Shown one piece after another: positions 34,587-45,740 of a DNA stretch of 64,000 bases (the first letter of the stretch is position 1; each line of letters opens with the position of its first letter). The position numbers and the translations under genes were made by a program. Location: the NCBI GenBank assembly GCA_028274465.1, contig CM051458.1, forward strand, positions 74,215,766-74,279,765, given 5' to 3'. The notes below the pieces were generated by a model that saw nothing but the letters and a program-made list of their open reading frames with translations, made no database searches and had not been told where the DNA came from. This stretch comes from Plantago ovata (lineage: Eukaryota; Streptophyta; Magnoliopsida; Lamiales; Plantaginaceae).

Positions 34587-36551
34587 ATGTGTAGAAGAAC
34601 ATTACAAGAATGCTTGCTGGAGTACCAAGAAAATCACCCTGCATACGAAGAACGCATAAAATTATTTACGGATGCTTTGAAAGCAGTAGAGTCTCTTCCA
34701 TTCAATGAACGTCCATCAAAAGATCAATGGCCTGATGACTTCATTCAAGCTCTGAAAAAATACTCGTTGAAGCCATCTTCAGCAAGACATTACGACTATG
34801 AATGTCTTTGTTACTGGGTAAGGTTTCTTTTAATATTATGATGCATAACCCTTTTGTTTGTACAAAAAAACACATATTCTGTTTAATTTTTTTTCTGATA
34901 ATTTTTTTTTTTTATTTGTGTTTTGCTAGATATTCAATGAAATGGGAGAAAAAAACTACACAACTGATGATGCTTTCAGGCTACTTGTTCTAACTGGGTA
35001 CTACAGCAAACATGAAAATTTAGACTTGTTAAGGTCTAGATTTTCACCATATGAAGATGGATAGTTGTTGGATGACATTCATCAGTTGTCTCAATCTGGG
35101 GACTTGAATTATAGTAGGAGAGTTAATTTAACTCATCTACTATCAGTTGCTATTGATCCTGATAACTCAGAAGAAATTGATGATGCATTGAGTGTGAAAA
35201 TGATGGAGGATGAGCGAATCAAAGTGTGGATTCATATTGCTGACCCAACTAGTCTTATAAGGTTTGGTAGCAGGATAGATTGTGCTGCAAGGGAAAGAGG
35301 CCAAACAATCTATTTGCCTATATGTACATCTTACATGTATCCAAGAAGAGTTGCAATGGATATGATATCTTTCAAGGCGAATGAAGAATGCAAATCTGTT
35401 TCTGTGTCAGTAACCATAAACAAAGATGGATCATTCAACATTGAAGATTGTTTTATTGAGCTGTCAACCATCAAGCCATTATTAATATCATATGATCATG
35501 CTGATTCATTGTTATCATCATCAGTTACTGAGGAATCTATTAATAGGGTAATGCATCTTCTATCAGTTGCTAGTGGCTGCCGAAGGACATATCGAACTTT
35601 TGTAATGCAGCAAAGAAAAGGCAACAGTGGTGAAAGAAAAAAGATGAAATATACTCTATTGTCGAATGGAGAGTTTGACCAAATTGCAATCAAGGTGAGT
35701 ATCTAACTTGTCTGAATAATTGATGTCTTTTATTATTTCTTATTTTTTATTTTTATAATTTTACATTTTTTATAATATAGTATTACATATAAAGAAAATG
35801 TTAATTTATGTTTTCTGTTAAACACTTTGATTTTTCTCATTAATGTCCTTTTTGTTTTTTGTTTTTCGAACAGCTTAGTAAAATCGATGATGAAGAGCCA
35901 ATAATAAAAGTTGAACAACGTACTGATGAGAGGACTAGATCTCAAAACTTAGTAGAAGAAATGATGTTGTTGTGCGGAGATGTTATTGCAAGATATGCGC
36001 ATCAACACAGTATACCTGTGATTTACAGGCGGGGCCGGGGCTCCTATTCTACTAGTTTTCTGGAGCATTTGGATTTAGGCTTAGACAAAGGATATGTTCA
36101 ATTTACATCTCCGATACGAAGGTACACATATGTTCTTGTACACTATCAAGTGGTAGCTTCTATAACGGGTGGGAGTACTCTAGGAAAAGCTGAACTTGAA
36201 GGAGTACTTGTTCAGGCAAATTCTGAAACTCTTGGAAAAACTTTGATTAATGAAACCAAGAGATATTGGATTATTGAACTTTTCAGAAGAGCCCGCATTG
36301 AGGGGAAAAGATTTAGAGCCATCGTTTTGGATGTAAGAAGATGTTACTCTGGCAATCATGAGTATCATGTTCTGGATATAGATCTCGAGTATGAAGGTGT
36401 GAAGATACATCCAAAGGACGTTTCAATCAAAGATGACCAATTGTGGCGGTTACATCCATTAATAGGTAAAGCTGTTGTTGTTGAAGTCACAAAAGCTGAT
36501 CCTCATCATAAAGTTCTCACTTTTCGAGTCTCTGCCAATCAAGAATTGTAG
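34587..36551 (+). pseudogene. RNR1-like organellar RNase II, N-truncated
   Basis: RNR1 proteins are 3'-to-5' exoribonucleases of the RNase II/R family that mature rRNA and mRNA ends in plastids and mitochondria. Three exons keep phase: 34587-34817, 34930-35694 and 35874-36551. Exon 2 carries the RNB catalytic start VAIDPDNSEEIDDALSV, with conserved Asp residues and Glu where bacterial RNase II has one Asp, followed by IKVWIHIADPTSLI and YLPICTSYMYPRRVAMDMIS. Exon 3 has LVEEMMLLCGDVIARYAHQH and the motif GYVQFTSPIRRY. About 40 residues usually found between IYR and GYVQF are missing. An in-frame TAG lies at 35062-35064. Full RNR1 is near 800 residues; here at most 557 codons remain, with no transit peptide or N-terminal RNA-binding part. 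It looks like a partial paralog that has lost function, though expression cannot be excluded. Confidence 0.8.
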
Positions 36552-37689
36552 ATGAACATGTAGTATGGTGTAACCACTTCTTTCGTATTAATTTGGTTAT
36601 TTTGAAGGAGATGTGAAGTATGTCCACAATTGCCAATTCGAGCTGTTTGATGTGTTTGAGTTGCTTGCAGCAGCAATGGAATGCAATTTCAAAACTGGCC
36701 TTGCTACCATTGCTCTTTATGTTCGGCCTGATACCCTCGAGTCACAAATGCCAACTTTTGCTTATTTGTTGGTTTCAGTTAGAGTTGTATTTTTCTGGAG
36801 AATTACTGAATTAGTGAAGTTGTCTTACACCAAAGACTTGTGTTAACAGAACTAAATGGGGGTGAATATGTAATTTCGGGTGGCTACAGCAGGTCAGACG
36901 CCCAGATTCGCATGGTTCACCTGCACCGGCCGCACCAGATTTAAGATCAATACCATATAAATTAGAAGGGTTAATAATTTGTTTCGAAATCTCGACCAAT
37001 CAAGTTAAATCAATTTATAAGTTTAGTTTTAATCATATTAAAGAAAAGGTTAAATCAATTTAAGACAATCAATTTAATTTGAACTTTGAAGTATTTTTAT
37101 GTAGCGAATTTACCTCTTAAATTACCAAAATGTTTAATACCTTAAATTTAGTTAGTGGTCGTGGTATATCTTCGCCATATTCTTAGGGATATTTTCCAAT
37201 ATACACACACGATAAAGTAGTGGAAGATTTGGAAAACTGAACTCAATCTCACGTACATATCTTCTCGAGAATCCTCCTATAAAACCTGCATCAGCTTGTA
37301 GAAACCATCAATCGATACACTTCCGATGGAGAGTCTATATTAGCCGAGAGACATACTTGTTCATATATTGGGGTTTCTTGCTGCCGAGGGACCAGCTTAC
37401 TGGGCTGGGGCAAAACAATGGTTAAATTTCTTTATCATATATATTGATTAATGTTTTCCACGATTCAAGTTTTATGAATACTTTTTGCTCTATTTTTTAG
37501 GGTTTAGAAGATCCTTAATTCATGCAATGATTTTTGCTCCGTTTGAATTTTAAAATTACTTACCACATTATGTAAGCAAAAAATCTAAACATTCCATATA
37601 TTTTGATTTTCAGCATTGATGAGGCGTGCATGGAAAGAAAGGAAAGACAATTAAAATTAAGACTTACCAAAACAACTTAAAAATATTGT
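36552..37689. other. Intergenic stretch
   Basis: No supported gene. A TATA-like 'cctataaaacc' near 37277-37287 is followed by a very short open frame (atggagagtctatattag at 37326). No protein family is recognised. Confidence 0.4.
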
Positions 37690-37752
37690 TACGAACAAAA
37701 ATATTAAATCGAAAACCAATACTTGATGTTGTAAACATTGAACGATTGAAAA

Positions 37753-37823
37753 GCTGTGGCCGAGTGGATTGTGGTGAAGTTTGTCGTATATGCCACCTGG
37801 GTTCAAATCCCTTTGGCCACAGC
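37753..37823 (+). ncRNA. tRNA-like Pol III unit, copy 1
   Basis: The 71 nt start GCTGTGG and end CCACAGC, a perfect 7-bp acceptor-like stem. A perfect A box TGGCCGAGTGG is at 37757-37767 and a B box GGTTCAAATCC at 37800-37810. A run of more than ten T follows directly and would stop Pol III. The middle does not fold into convincing D and anticodon arms, so a working tRNA is unlikely. It could be a diverged tRNA gene, a tRNA-derived SINE head or a small Pol III RNA. Confidence 0.6.
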
Positions 37824-37995
37824 TTTTTTTTTTTTTTTCAGTTAAATGATTTATTCGATTAATCACTGATTTAATAATTAATAATCTAGAGTAATTATTA
37901 CGGGAAAAAAAATTAATTGTTACCAAATAAAATTAAAAGCATAAAATATGAAATCACACCAATACTTGATGTTGTCATCGATGAATGATTGAAAA

Positions 37996-38066
37996 GCTGT
38001 GGCCGAGTGGATTATGGTGATGTTCATGTTATATGCCACCGGGGTTCAAATCCCTCTGGCCACAGC
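37996..38066 (+). ncRNA. tRNA-like Pol III unit, copy 2
   Basis: Same design as copy 1: GCTGTGG/CCACAGC ends, A box TGGCCGAGTGG, B box GGTTCAAATCC, length 71 nt and a T-rich tail with a run of ten T at 38072-38081. Changes against copy 1 are mainly in the middle. The paired ends and both boxes are kept. Confidence 0.6.
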
Positions 38067-38243
38067 TTTTGGTTTTTTTTTTTTCCAATTAAATGATTTA
38101 TTCGAATATAAACCTGATTTAATAACTCATAATCTAGAGTAATTATTACGGAAAAAACTTAATTGTTACTAAATTAAATTAAAAGCACAAAATATTAAAT
38201 CGAACACCAATATTTAATGTTGTCAATAATGAACGATTGAAAA

Positions 38244-38314
38244 GCGGTGGCCGAGTGGAATGTGGTGATGTTCATGGTATAGGCCAACCGGGGTCAATTC
38301 CCTCTGGCCACAAC
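38244..38314 (+). ncRNA. tRNA-like unit, copy 3, degraded
   Basis: The A box TGGCCGAGTGG is intact, but the B-box region reads GGGTCAATTCC, the ends are GCGGTGG and CCACAAC, and only four T follow. Length is still 71 nt. It looks like a decaying copy. Confidence 0.5.
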
Positions 38315-38340
38315 TTTTACACCATCATTTCTTTAATATA

Positions 38341-39352
38341 TTATTTTCATGAATTTGCAAAAAGGATTATTCTTAAACTAAAAAACACAAATAATTAAAT
38401 CACTGATTTATTAAATATCATTTTTCATTGTGAATGAATAAACTAAAAACAATTAAACTGATTTTCGTACAATTGTGTCTACACATTTATTTTTAATTCC
38501 AGAATATATTTTACCTAGATTTTAATTAACATTTTAATTCACCGTTTAAATTCAAAAATATTTATTATTAATTTTAAAATTCATTTTGCCAAGAATTTAA
38601 TTGACACCATAATTCAACATTTAATTAACAAAAGATTTATTTTTAAATTCCGAAATCTGTTTTGTTGTATAATAATTCAATTAACATATTATTTTTTAAT
38701 TCCAGAATTTGTTTTGTTGTATAATTTCGGATTTTTTAATTTATATATAGTTGTACGTTTTTTATAAGAGGAAGAAGAATTAAATTACCAGAATTAGATG
38801 AATGAAAACTTTCCAGAACAAATGAAATTGAATCTTTTCCATGAGCTCAAAATTATTGCCACATAGTGTGAAAGCTCTTGAGAATGAAATTGAGCTCTCT
38901 TAGACCCCTACCTTTCATGTATAAATATAGATAGATAGATGCTCACAAACCGATCCCTGATGTTATATCAATCTCGTATTTTCTAATGATTTTGTTTGGT
39001 TTGGTGAAAAAGGAAATGGAAAACTACCCCAATAAATATGCCTTTTATGTGAAAGGAAGTTTCCAAATTGCAACAAAACTCTTATTCCTTAATTGATGCT
39101 ACACAAGAATAATAAATACAGTATATTATAAAATATATATGTAAATATTATAACATATTGGGATAACGCCCACTACCGAAAAATCAGTTCCGCTCTCATA
39201 TACTAATAGCGCTTTCAGGGTTTTGGTGATCAACCGCCTCTTTTTTATTTTTAATTTTTAATTTAACTCTCTGTCGTTATACTTTTGATCAATTTGTATT
39301 TCCAATTGTCGATTCAAATTGTGAGTACACATTAGGTTAGTGATGTTGGATT
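38341..39352. other. AT-rich intergenic stretch up to the gypsy insertion
   Basis: No gene. A tata/gata-rich simple stretch lies at 38922-38941. CACTACCGAAAAATCAG at 39171 resembles a CACTA-type end, but no partner was found. The 5-bp target copy GGATT is at 39348-39352. Confidence 0.45.
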
Positions 39353-40109
39353 TGTTGAAGGGTAATTCGTGTTTCTTTCTAAGTTCGCAATGAGTCGCTA
39401 GTCTAAGTCGTTCTAGTTCTTCTTCTTGTAGTGTTCTTCTAAGATAGGGAATGAGCCTTCTTGTAGCTTCCTCGTACCTGAAATAGACTAGAGGGGGGGG
39501 GGTTAGTGTCTCTTGCCCGGTCTGTGAGGTATTAGACCGGAGAGGCGACTTTACGAGTAGGGAGTTGTGAGGCTTCCCTAGTATGAGTAGTGAAAGTGGT
39601 GCTCGTGTGGTGTCATTAATGCTTACTGTTGGAGAGTAAATGAGGCCCTTTTATACTTGAGACCCTTCAGCTTCCGGTCATGTAGGATCACGCCACGTGT
39701 ACGGCTAGGATTGAGGCCTTCCTCGGCCCAGGCCCATTAAGGAGGTCCGTGGGCCTTGGCCCAAGAGAGCAACCATGGCTGGTCGCTCTGTGGTCCTCGT
39801 GCCTCCCTTGTGCGTGGGTGATGCGAGTAGTGTCCTGCTCAGTTTCTGTCAAGGAGCGTTACCTTGGCGTAAGGTCTCCTCGAGCCCGAGAGAGATGCTC
39901 CTCGAGCCCACTGGCAGCTTTGTCCTTGAGAGGAGCTTATTTTGAGGGTTGTCCTCCCAGTGATGGTCGGACCCTATGTTGGTCGATCCACACCTTAGTG
40001 ACATACTTGGGTGTGGTCGTGCCCCTTGAGGGACGGCCTATGATGCTTTGTCGCGCTCTTAGACCGCTCCAGTTCGTACATGCGGACTGGACATATTTCA
40101 ACCCTAACA
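39353..40109 (-). repeat. 3' LTR of the Tat element
   Basis: 757 bp, from TGTTGAAGGGTAATTCG to CAACCCTAACA on the plus strand. Because gag-pol runs on the minus strand, this is the element's 3' LTR. The purine-rich AACTAGGGGGACAT (minus strand, just right of 40109) serves as the polypurine tract. Confidence 0.93.
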
Positions 40110-41533
40110 TATGTCCCCCTAGTTTCCAAGTATCTTTGTAGAAGATAGTTGAGGAACTATGTTGAAGTAGAGGTCGAGCAGAGCCTCGACTAGTAGTGGG
40201 CGAAAAAAGATTTCCGTATTCGCACCTTGGTATCTTTCCCTCCTCCTATCTCTCCCTCCCCCCCCCCTTTTTATAGGGTGCGAGCAGACGTTGCTCGGAC
40301 CGTATGAAAAGAGGTATTTTTGCTGGGAAAAGATCGGATCCGGGTAAGTATGCCTTAGTGGAATGGAATGACTTCCTGCCGCTTTTTTGCTTGCAAAGTA
40401 TCTCGCGGAGAGATACTTGTGTAAAAGGTAAGAGGAATCTCGAGGAGAGTAGCTTCATGGGAAGCTCCTCGGTCCCCTGACACGTGGCCATCGATTTTCC
40501 GTGGTTCTGACATTTTTCGCGATGTTGATCCGAGGAGGACAGATCATGGTCGTCGATCTGTCTCCGCTTGTTCCGAGTAGGGCCGTGCTCGCGCCGCGAG
40601 TTGATTGCCGCGGTTAGGTAATTCGTTCCGGGTTTGAGAGCGTGTTCGAGCCGGAGCGGGAGCGCGGAGGGCAAAATAGGAAATTCGCCCGGCGGCGGCA
40701 ATCTGGGCCGTTCGTCTCTGCCACGTGTTCGGTCCCGATGGAGCGAGGGGCCGCGACGTTTCAAATTCCTCGGATACCCTTCTATAAATAGGTGAGGACC
40801 GAATTCGTTTTTCACTTTCTGCCAAAATTTCTGTCGAATTCACTTGAGAGAGCGAGGAGCGTAAAAAAGCAATCGAAGAGCAACTTTTCGTGATCGAGTA
40901 GTGCCGTAGTCGAGACCAATAGAGCGCGAGGAGTGTTACCGGTGGCCAGAACTCAATTTTCAGGCAACTCGTTGATTTTCCGGCTTCCTTTCAGGCTTCC
41001 AACTCCGACCAACTTATAAACAAGTAAGTTTCCGATCTTTTGCCTTTAGTTTCTTGCTTTAATCTTCTCCATTTCGCTTGAATTTGCTACTCTTTTGCGC
41101 GAATTTTCTGTGTATGCCTTCAATTCCATTTCTTTTTCTGTTTTGCCTTGCCGGAAATGTTGTAATCTGAATAATGACCGGTAGATTGACGCCTGAGAAC
41201 GGCATTGGACTTAAAAAACAGTAAATGGACTCGTAACCAAACTTGAACGGAATCGATTTGGACCAATTTGTGTTGCATGGCCGTAGAAGTAGCTCCCCTT
41301 TTCTTTACTGTATATCCCTTGTTGCCTCCTCATTAGCGTACGGCTGTAGAAATAACTGTAGGTAATTTTTCGGGCGGTTGGTCGCTCTTCGATTCTTGTA
41401 TACGCATGTGGTCGCTCCTGTTTTGCTGTATATGCATGTGGTTATGCTGCCCGATTTTTTACTCATGCTTTGAGTGGTTGGTCGCTCCTCATATGCTCCT
41501 CGTTCTACTTTTTCTTTGATGTAGAGTAACTTC

Positions 41534-44500
41534 TTGCCTATTTGTGCCGTTTTTTCATTTTTTTGTGAGATTTATCTCCGTTCGGGAGGTCGAGCTATAA
41601 TCAATACACATAAACGGACCTCTCGGACTATCACCACCCATCCTTACTATTTCTCTGGCCTACCTTTTAGGATGTCCGAGAGCGACGACAGCCAAAACCG
41701 TAACGACGCTCTTGATTACGGTAGCGGCCAGGAGACGTCCGAGGAGACGTCCATATCGACTACCTTCCTGGATCAGCTCTCCTCCAATCATGAAGAACCG
41801 GCTCCTGAGGTCGAGGAGGTCGAGAGTGGGGATAGCGAGGAAGGAGAAGAGGATGCCTCCGAGGAGGAGGAAGAGGAGGATGAGTTCCGCCTGGAGGTTC
41901 GAAGACGGCGGAGAACCGACGAGGGTTTCATCGATGACAGGACCGAGGCACAAGGGGGTCCTCCCGACACAGGCGTCCCGGCCGCCATCATAACTCAAGC
42001 CGCCCAGGTATTCGGGCGTGATTATGGTGTCCGAGGTAGTCTCGACCCGGCTCCCATCCGGATCGAGGACATGGACGATACCGAGCAGCCTCCTCCAGAG
42101 CTTGCTTGGTTCGAGGAGGGCGAACACTCCTTCCAGGGGGGCCAACGTGAGGAGACCGAGCGACCTTCCCCATCTCGAGTACGCAGGTCCGATCTGCCCG
42201 TGCAAACAGTTCGTCGCACGGTTATTAGTAGCGACGATGATTCGCTGGAGTTGATAGGTGATCTCCACGGGAATGAAGCTGGTCCGAGCCGCAGTTTTCC
42301 CTCTCCTTCCTTTTCTGAGCTGAACAGGAACGCGGAGCGAGAACTGCTTATCCAAGAGCAGTATGGTTTTGACGACTTGATTCCCTATGAGGCCATCGAT
42401 CCGACCCAGATCGATTTTAGCTTCCCTGCACCAAGTAACGTAAGACCTCCCAATCCGATCGAAGAGGCAGAAGGGGAGCGTGCCAGAGCTGCCCTTGAAC
42501 GCGACCGTAAGCGTAAGCGGGGCGAGGAGGTCTTAATTTCGGACGATGATGAGGAAGTTGTTCACGCACCGGGTAAAGCACCGAAGAGATCGAAGAAGAA
42601 GGCTTCTCGATCTAGAAAGAAGACTGTTGAGCCCGAGGAGGCCGCCAAAGTGACCGTGGCAAATGTGAAGAAGTTCACGCGAGGAGCCAAGGATGTTGAC
42701 CTCCCCGATCCCCAGGGTGAGAAAAACGAAGACGGATCGATCCCGACGACTGCCTCCACGGTTAAGAAGGAGGAGATATCAGCCATTCGCCAAAAATACC
42801 GGTTGAGCAAGAGGAGAATAGACATCCTCGTTCCTCGTCCCGATCAAACCTTCTACAATGCTCCGCCAGGTTATATGGCTGTGCATCTTCTGACGCTGGA
42901 TCGAGGATGGATCCTTCCTTTCTGTGATCCTTTTAAGGATATCATTAATCAGCTGGGTCTCGCTCCGTGGCAGCTTCTTCCTAGTGCCTTTGGCACTCTA
43001 ATTTGTTTCGGGGTGCTCTGCAAGAAGCTCGGAATCCCGGTGAACTTTCATAACTTCAACCAGCTCTTCCGGGTATCGATGAGCTCCGGGAATAAATTCT
43101 TCTATTATTTCAACACTCGGCCCGGGCTTGGATTCATCGTGGACGCTCCGTCCTCCTCGGGCTACAAGTGGTTCCATCGATATATTTATGTGAAGAAGAA
43201 GAAGCTCCCCGGTATGAGCGACTCTGATGTGGAGTGGGGAGTGCCCAAGCACTTTTATCGAGGACCTATCTCTGATCGGTACCCTCACCCTGTTGAGTTC
43301 GACCCTTGGGTTCAGGCGCTCGAGGAGAAGAATGCTAGCGAGGACCCGGAGAAGTATTTTTACTGGGGGTTGGTGTTGCAACCGCTCCCTTACCTGGCCG
43401 GTCTGTCCTCGCCGGTCTACACGGGTTACAAGGACTCAGGCCACACTGATGATCTCCTCTTCGGTAACTAGATCGAGGACACCCTTTGTGTTTACTTGTG
43501 TTTTTTTCTTGTGTTTCTACTTGTGTTTTTTCTCCGTTTTTCCTGTATCGAATGCCTTTGCTATTCGCGCTTGCTAACCATTTGTCCTCTTCGATCCTGC
43601 AGAGTACTGGTTCACTTGGATTATGTCGAAGACCTTGGAAGCCAAGGAGGAGCAAAGGCGCAAACAGCGCTTGGCTGGTAAGACCACGAAGATCCTCGGC
43701 TCTCTGGATATTAGCCACCCTAAGAATGCCGCGGAGCATCGAGATGCTCTGGCTAAGGAGGGACTCGCGACAATCGAGGATCCCTTGGAGGCCGTTAAGC
43801 GAAAGGCCGCGGAGGATGCGGCCGCTGCAAAGAAGACCGGGGAGGCCGACCAAGGTAACCCGAAAAGCGTCCTAAGGACCGGGCTCCTCCTGCAAAACGA
43901 GCCGGCGCGAAGAGGCAGTTGAACTTGGGGGCGAGCGACCAACCTGCTCGCAAGAAGGGGACGGCCGCTCTGGATGTCGACCGCGATGCCGAAATAAAGC
44001 GGTTCGTTCAGATGTCCGAGCTGGACCGCGCTCATGAATTGAGCCTCTGCGCTCTTCAGGTAAATCTTATACGAAATTTTCACAAGTGTAATTTATTTCC
44101 TTCTCTCTTTTGCAAAATCTGACTTCTTCAAACTGTTGCAGCTCGAGCATATCAAGGAGGCGTACGCTAATGTTGCGGCTGATCGCTCCGATATAGGCCA
44201 AGTGATCGAGGAGCTGGAGAAGACGGTGGTGGCAGAAAAGGCAAAGGCCCAGGTGGCGAACGATGAGGTGCGCAAGTCCCATGAAAAAGTGGACCAGCTC
44301 GAGAAGGAATTGGCCAGGGAGAAGCAGAGAGCCCTGAGTTACAAAGGCGGGTACTCCACTCTGTCGCAATGTATGCAAAAATTTAAGGACAGTGTGCTAT
44401 CCTTCCTTGTCGGTAGCCGGCTCGAGACAGCCCGGGATTTCATGGAATCCGCTACTTACAAGCTGGCTACCCAGGACATCAGGGATACCGCTCGCGAGGA

Positions 44501-44995
44501 GGTTTCTTCTCCTGCATCGGGCAGCTGAAAAGGGTGAAGCTCCTTCCCGAGGATTTCGATGTGGATGCTCGAGACGATATGCATGCCGGGAGGCGCGATG
44601 ACATGACCCGGTATCCCGATGAGATCCCTAGCGATGAGATGCATCACGCATGCGAATTCGGGGAGCTTGTTACGGATCCTGATGTGCCTTACCCGAGTAA
44701 GCCTTCCTATCTTCCGCGCTGGGTCCCCGAGTGTATCCGGGCCGGTCTACTTCTTCCGTTCGAGAAGGCTCCTCTCCGGAACGCGAATTGGATTCAACTC
44801 AACAAGCCGGTCATGGGGCGCGGAGAGGGCTTTGTGGAGCCGGAGCTGACCGCGCATGCTGGTGCTATAAGGGAGGCGCGCGAGAAGGGTGGCGACGCGA
44901 ACTTGCACAACCCGAACAGCCCTTCTCGAGCCGGTGCCTCTACGAGCAGCGTCCCTGCCAATCAGAGCGAGTTCTCTGCGAGCCGGACGCGTTAA
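41534..44995 (+). CDS. Antisense extra ORF of the Tat element
   Basis: A 645-codon frame (41534-43471) runs opposite to gag-pol and resembles the plant 'putative gypsy type transposon' family (Transposase_28). It has an acidic N-terminal half (GDSEEGEEDASEEEEEE), a basic nuclear-signal-like KRSKKKASRSRKK and a conserved core (PPGYMAVHLLTLDRGWILPF, FNQLFRVSMSSGNKFFYYF). Further open segments with coding character follow on the same strand up to 44995, including a coiled coil at about 44140-44350 (EHIKEAY, EELEKTVVAEKAKAQVANDE), and look like later exons. Extra ORFs, some antisense, are known in Tat-lineage elements, and their role is not settled. The neighbouring stretch 40110-41533 holds no ORF and may act as its promoter and leader. 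Confidence 0.7.
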
Positions 44996-45740
44996 ACAAG
45001 GCCGAGTATGCTCGGTTAGCATTTGTACTTGTAATTTTTCCAAGTTTTTTCCGAACAATTTCCTGCTTTCTTAACTTGCTATTCGGCCCCTTGTGGCGTA
45101 CTTCATAATTTGTCATTCGGCCCTTTGCGGCGTACTCGATCCCTGTTGTATCGTAACATAATGTATGTTGTCTTGTCTTGTTTCAATGCAATTTGCTCCT
45201 CGATTTATTTTCTATACTTAGCATTTTACTTAGCATTTTTCTACTTGCTCCGTAGTTATGACGTATAACTCGAATAGAGTAGTCAAATACAAGTAAGTGT
45301 GGATCGAGTAGCCTCGCTCCTCGAGACATAAGATAGCAAGATACTCTTTGTTAACAACTTAGTTGATATTGTTCGAACTCGTGATATAGTTGCAGCGCTC
45401 CTCGATTTCCTTTAATAATCAAGAGAAAATCTAAGTGTTGGGCGAAATCGATTTTGGTTTCTCCTCGATCTCTTTCCGCTCGCCGGTTCCAATATGCAAA
45501 TCGAGTAGGTTTTCATAATTGAATAGCAGCATAACAGTTCTAAAATTGAACAAGTTTTGAGACGTAGACATTGCATTGATTTGTCGGAAATACAATTACA
45601 ATGAGGGCTCCTCGGCCAGCTTGCTTACAATGACTTCCTAACAAAAGGAAGAGGTACCTCCCACTTGAATCGGTGAGAAATACTCCTCGATCCTTAGACC
45701 TTCCACATAGGTTTTCAAAAAGCTTTTTCTTCCTACAACT

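Larger units (their letters stand above)
37690..38340 (+). repeat. Three tandem ~245-bp units with tRNA-like cores
   Basis: Three diverged direct repeats, each with a leader 'ccaatacttgatgttgt...gaacgattgaaaa', a 71-nt tRNA-like core, a T-run and an AT-rich spacer with 'atttattcgaatataa', 'taatctagagtaattattac' and 'aattgttac'. Core starts are 37753, 37996 and 38244, so the periods are 243 and 248 bp. Units one and two are closest; unit three is the most changed. Confidence 0.88.

Noticed and set aside
37753-38314. Three ordinary tRNA genes
   Set aside because: Boxes and end stem are present, but the middle does not form D and anticodon arms, so no anticodon can be assigned.
39171-39190. CACTACCGAAAAATCAG as the left end of a CACTA element carrying the Ulp1 gene
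   Set aside because: No matching inverted end (TTTTTCGGTAGTG) is seen to the right up to 64000, and no subterminal repeats are evident.
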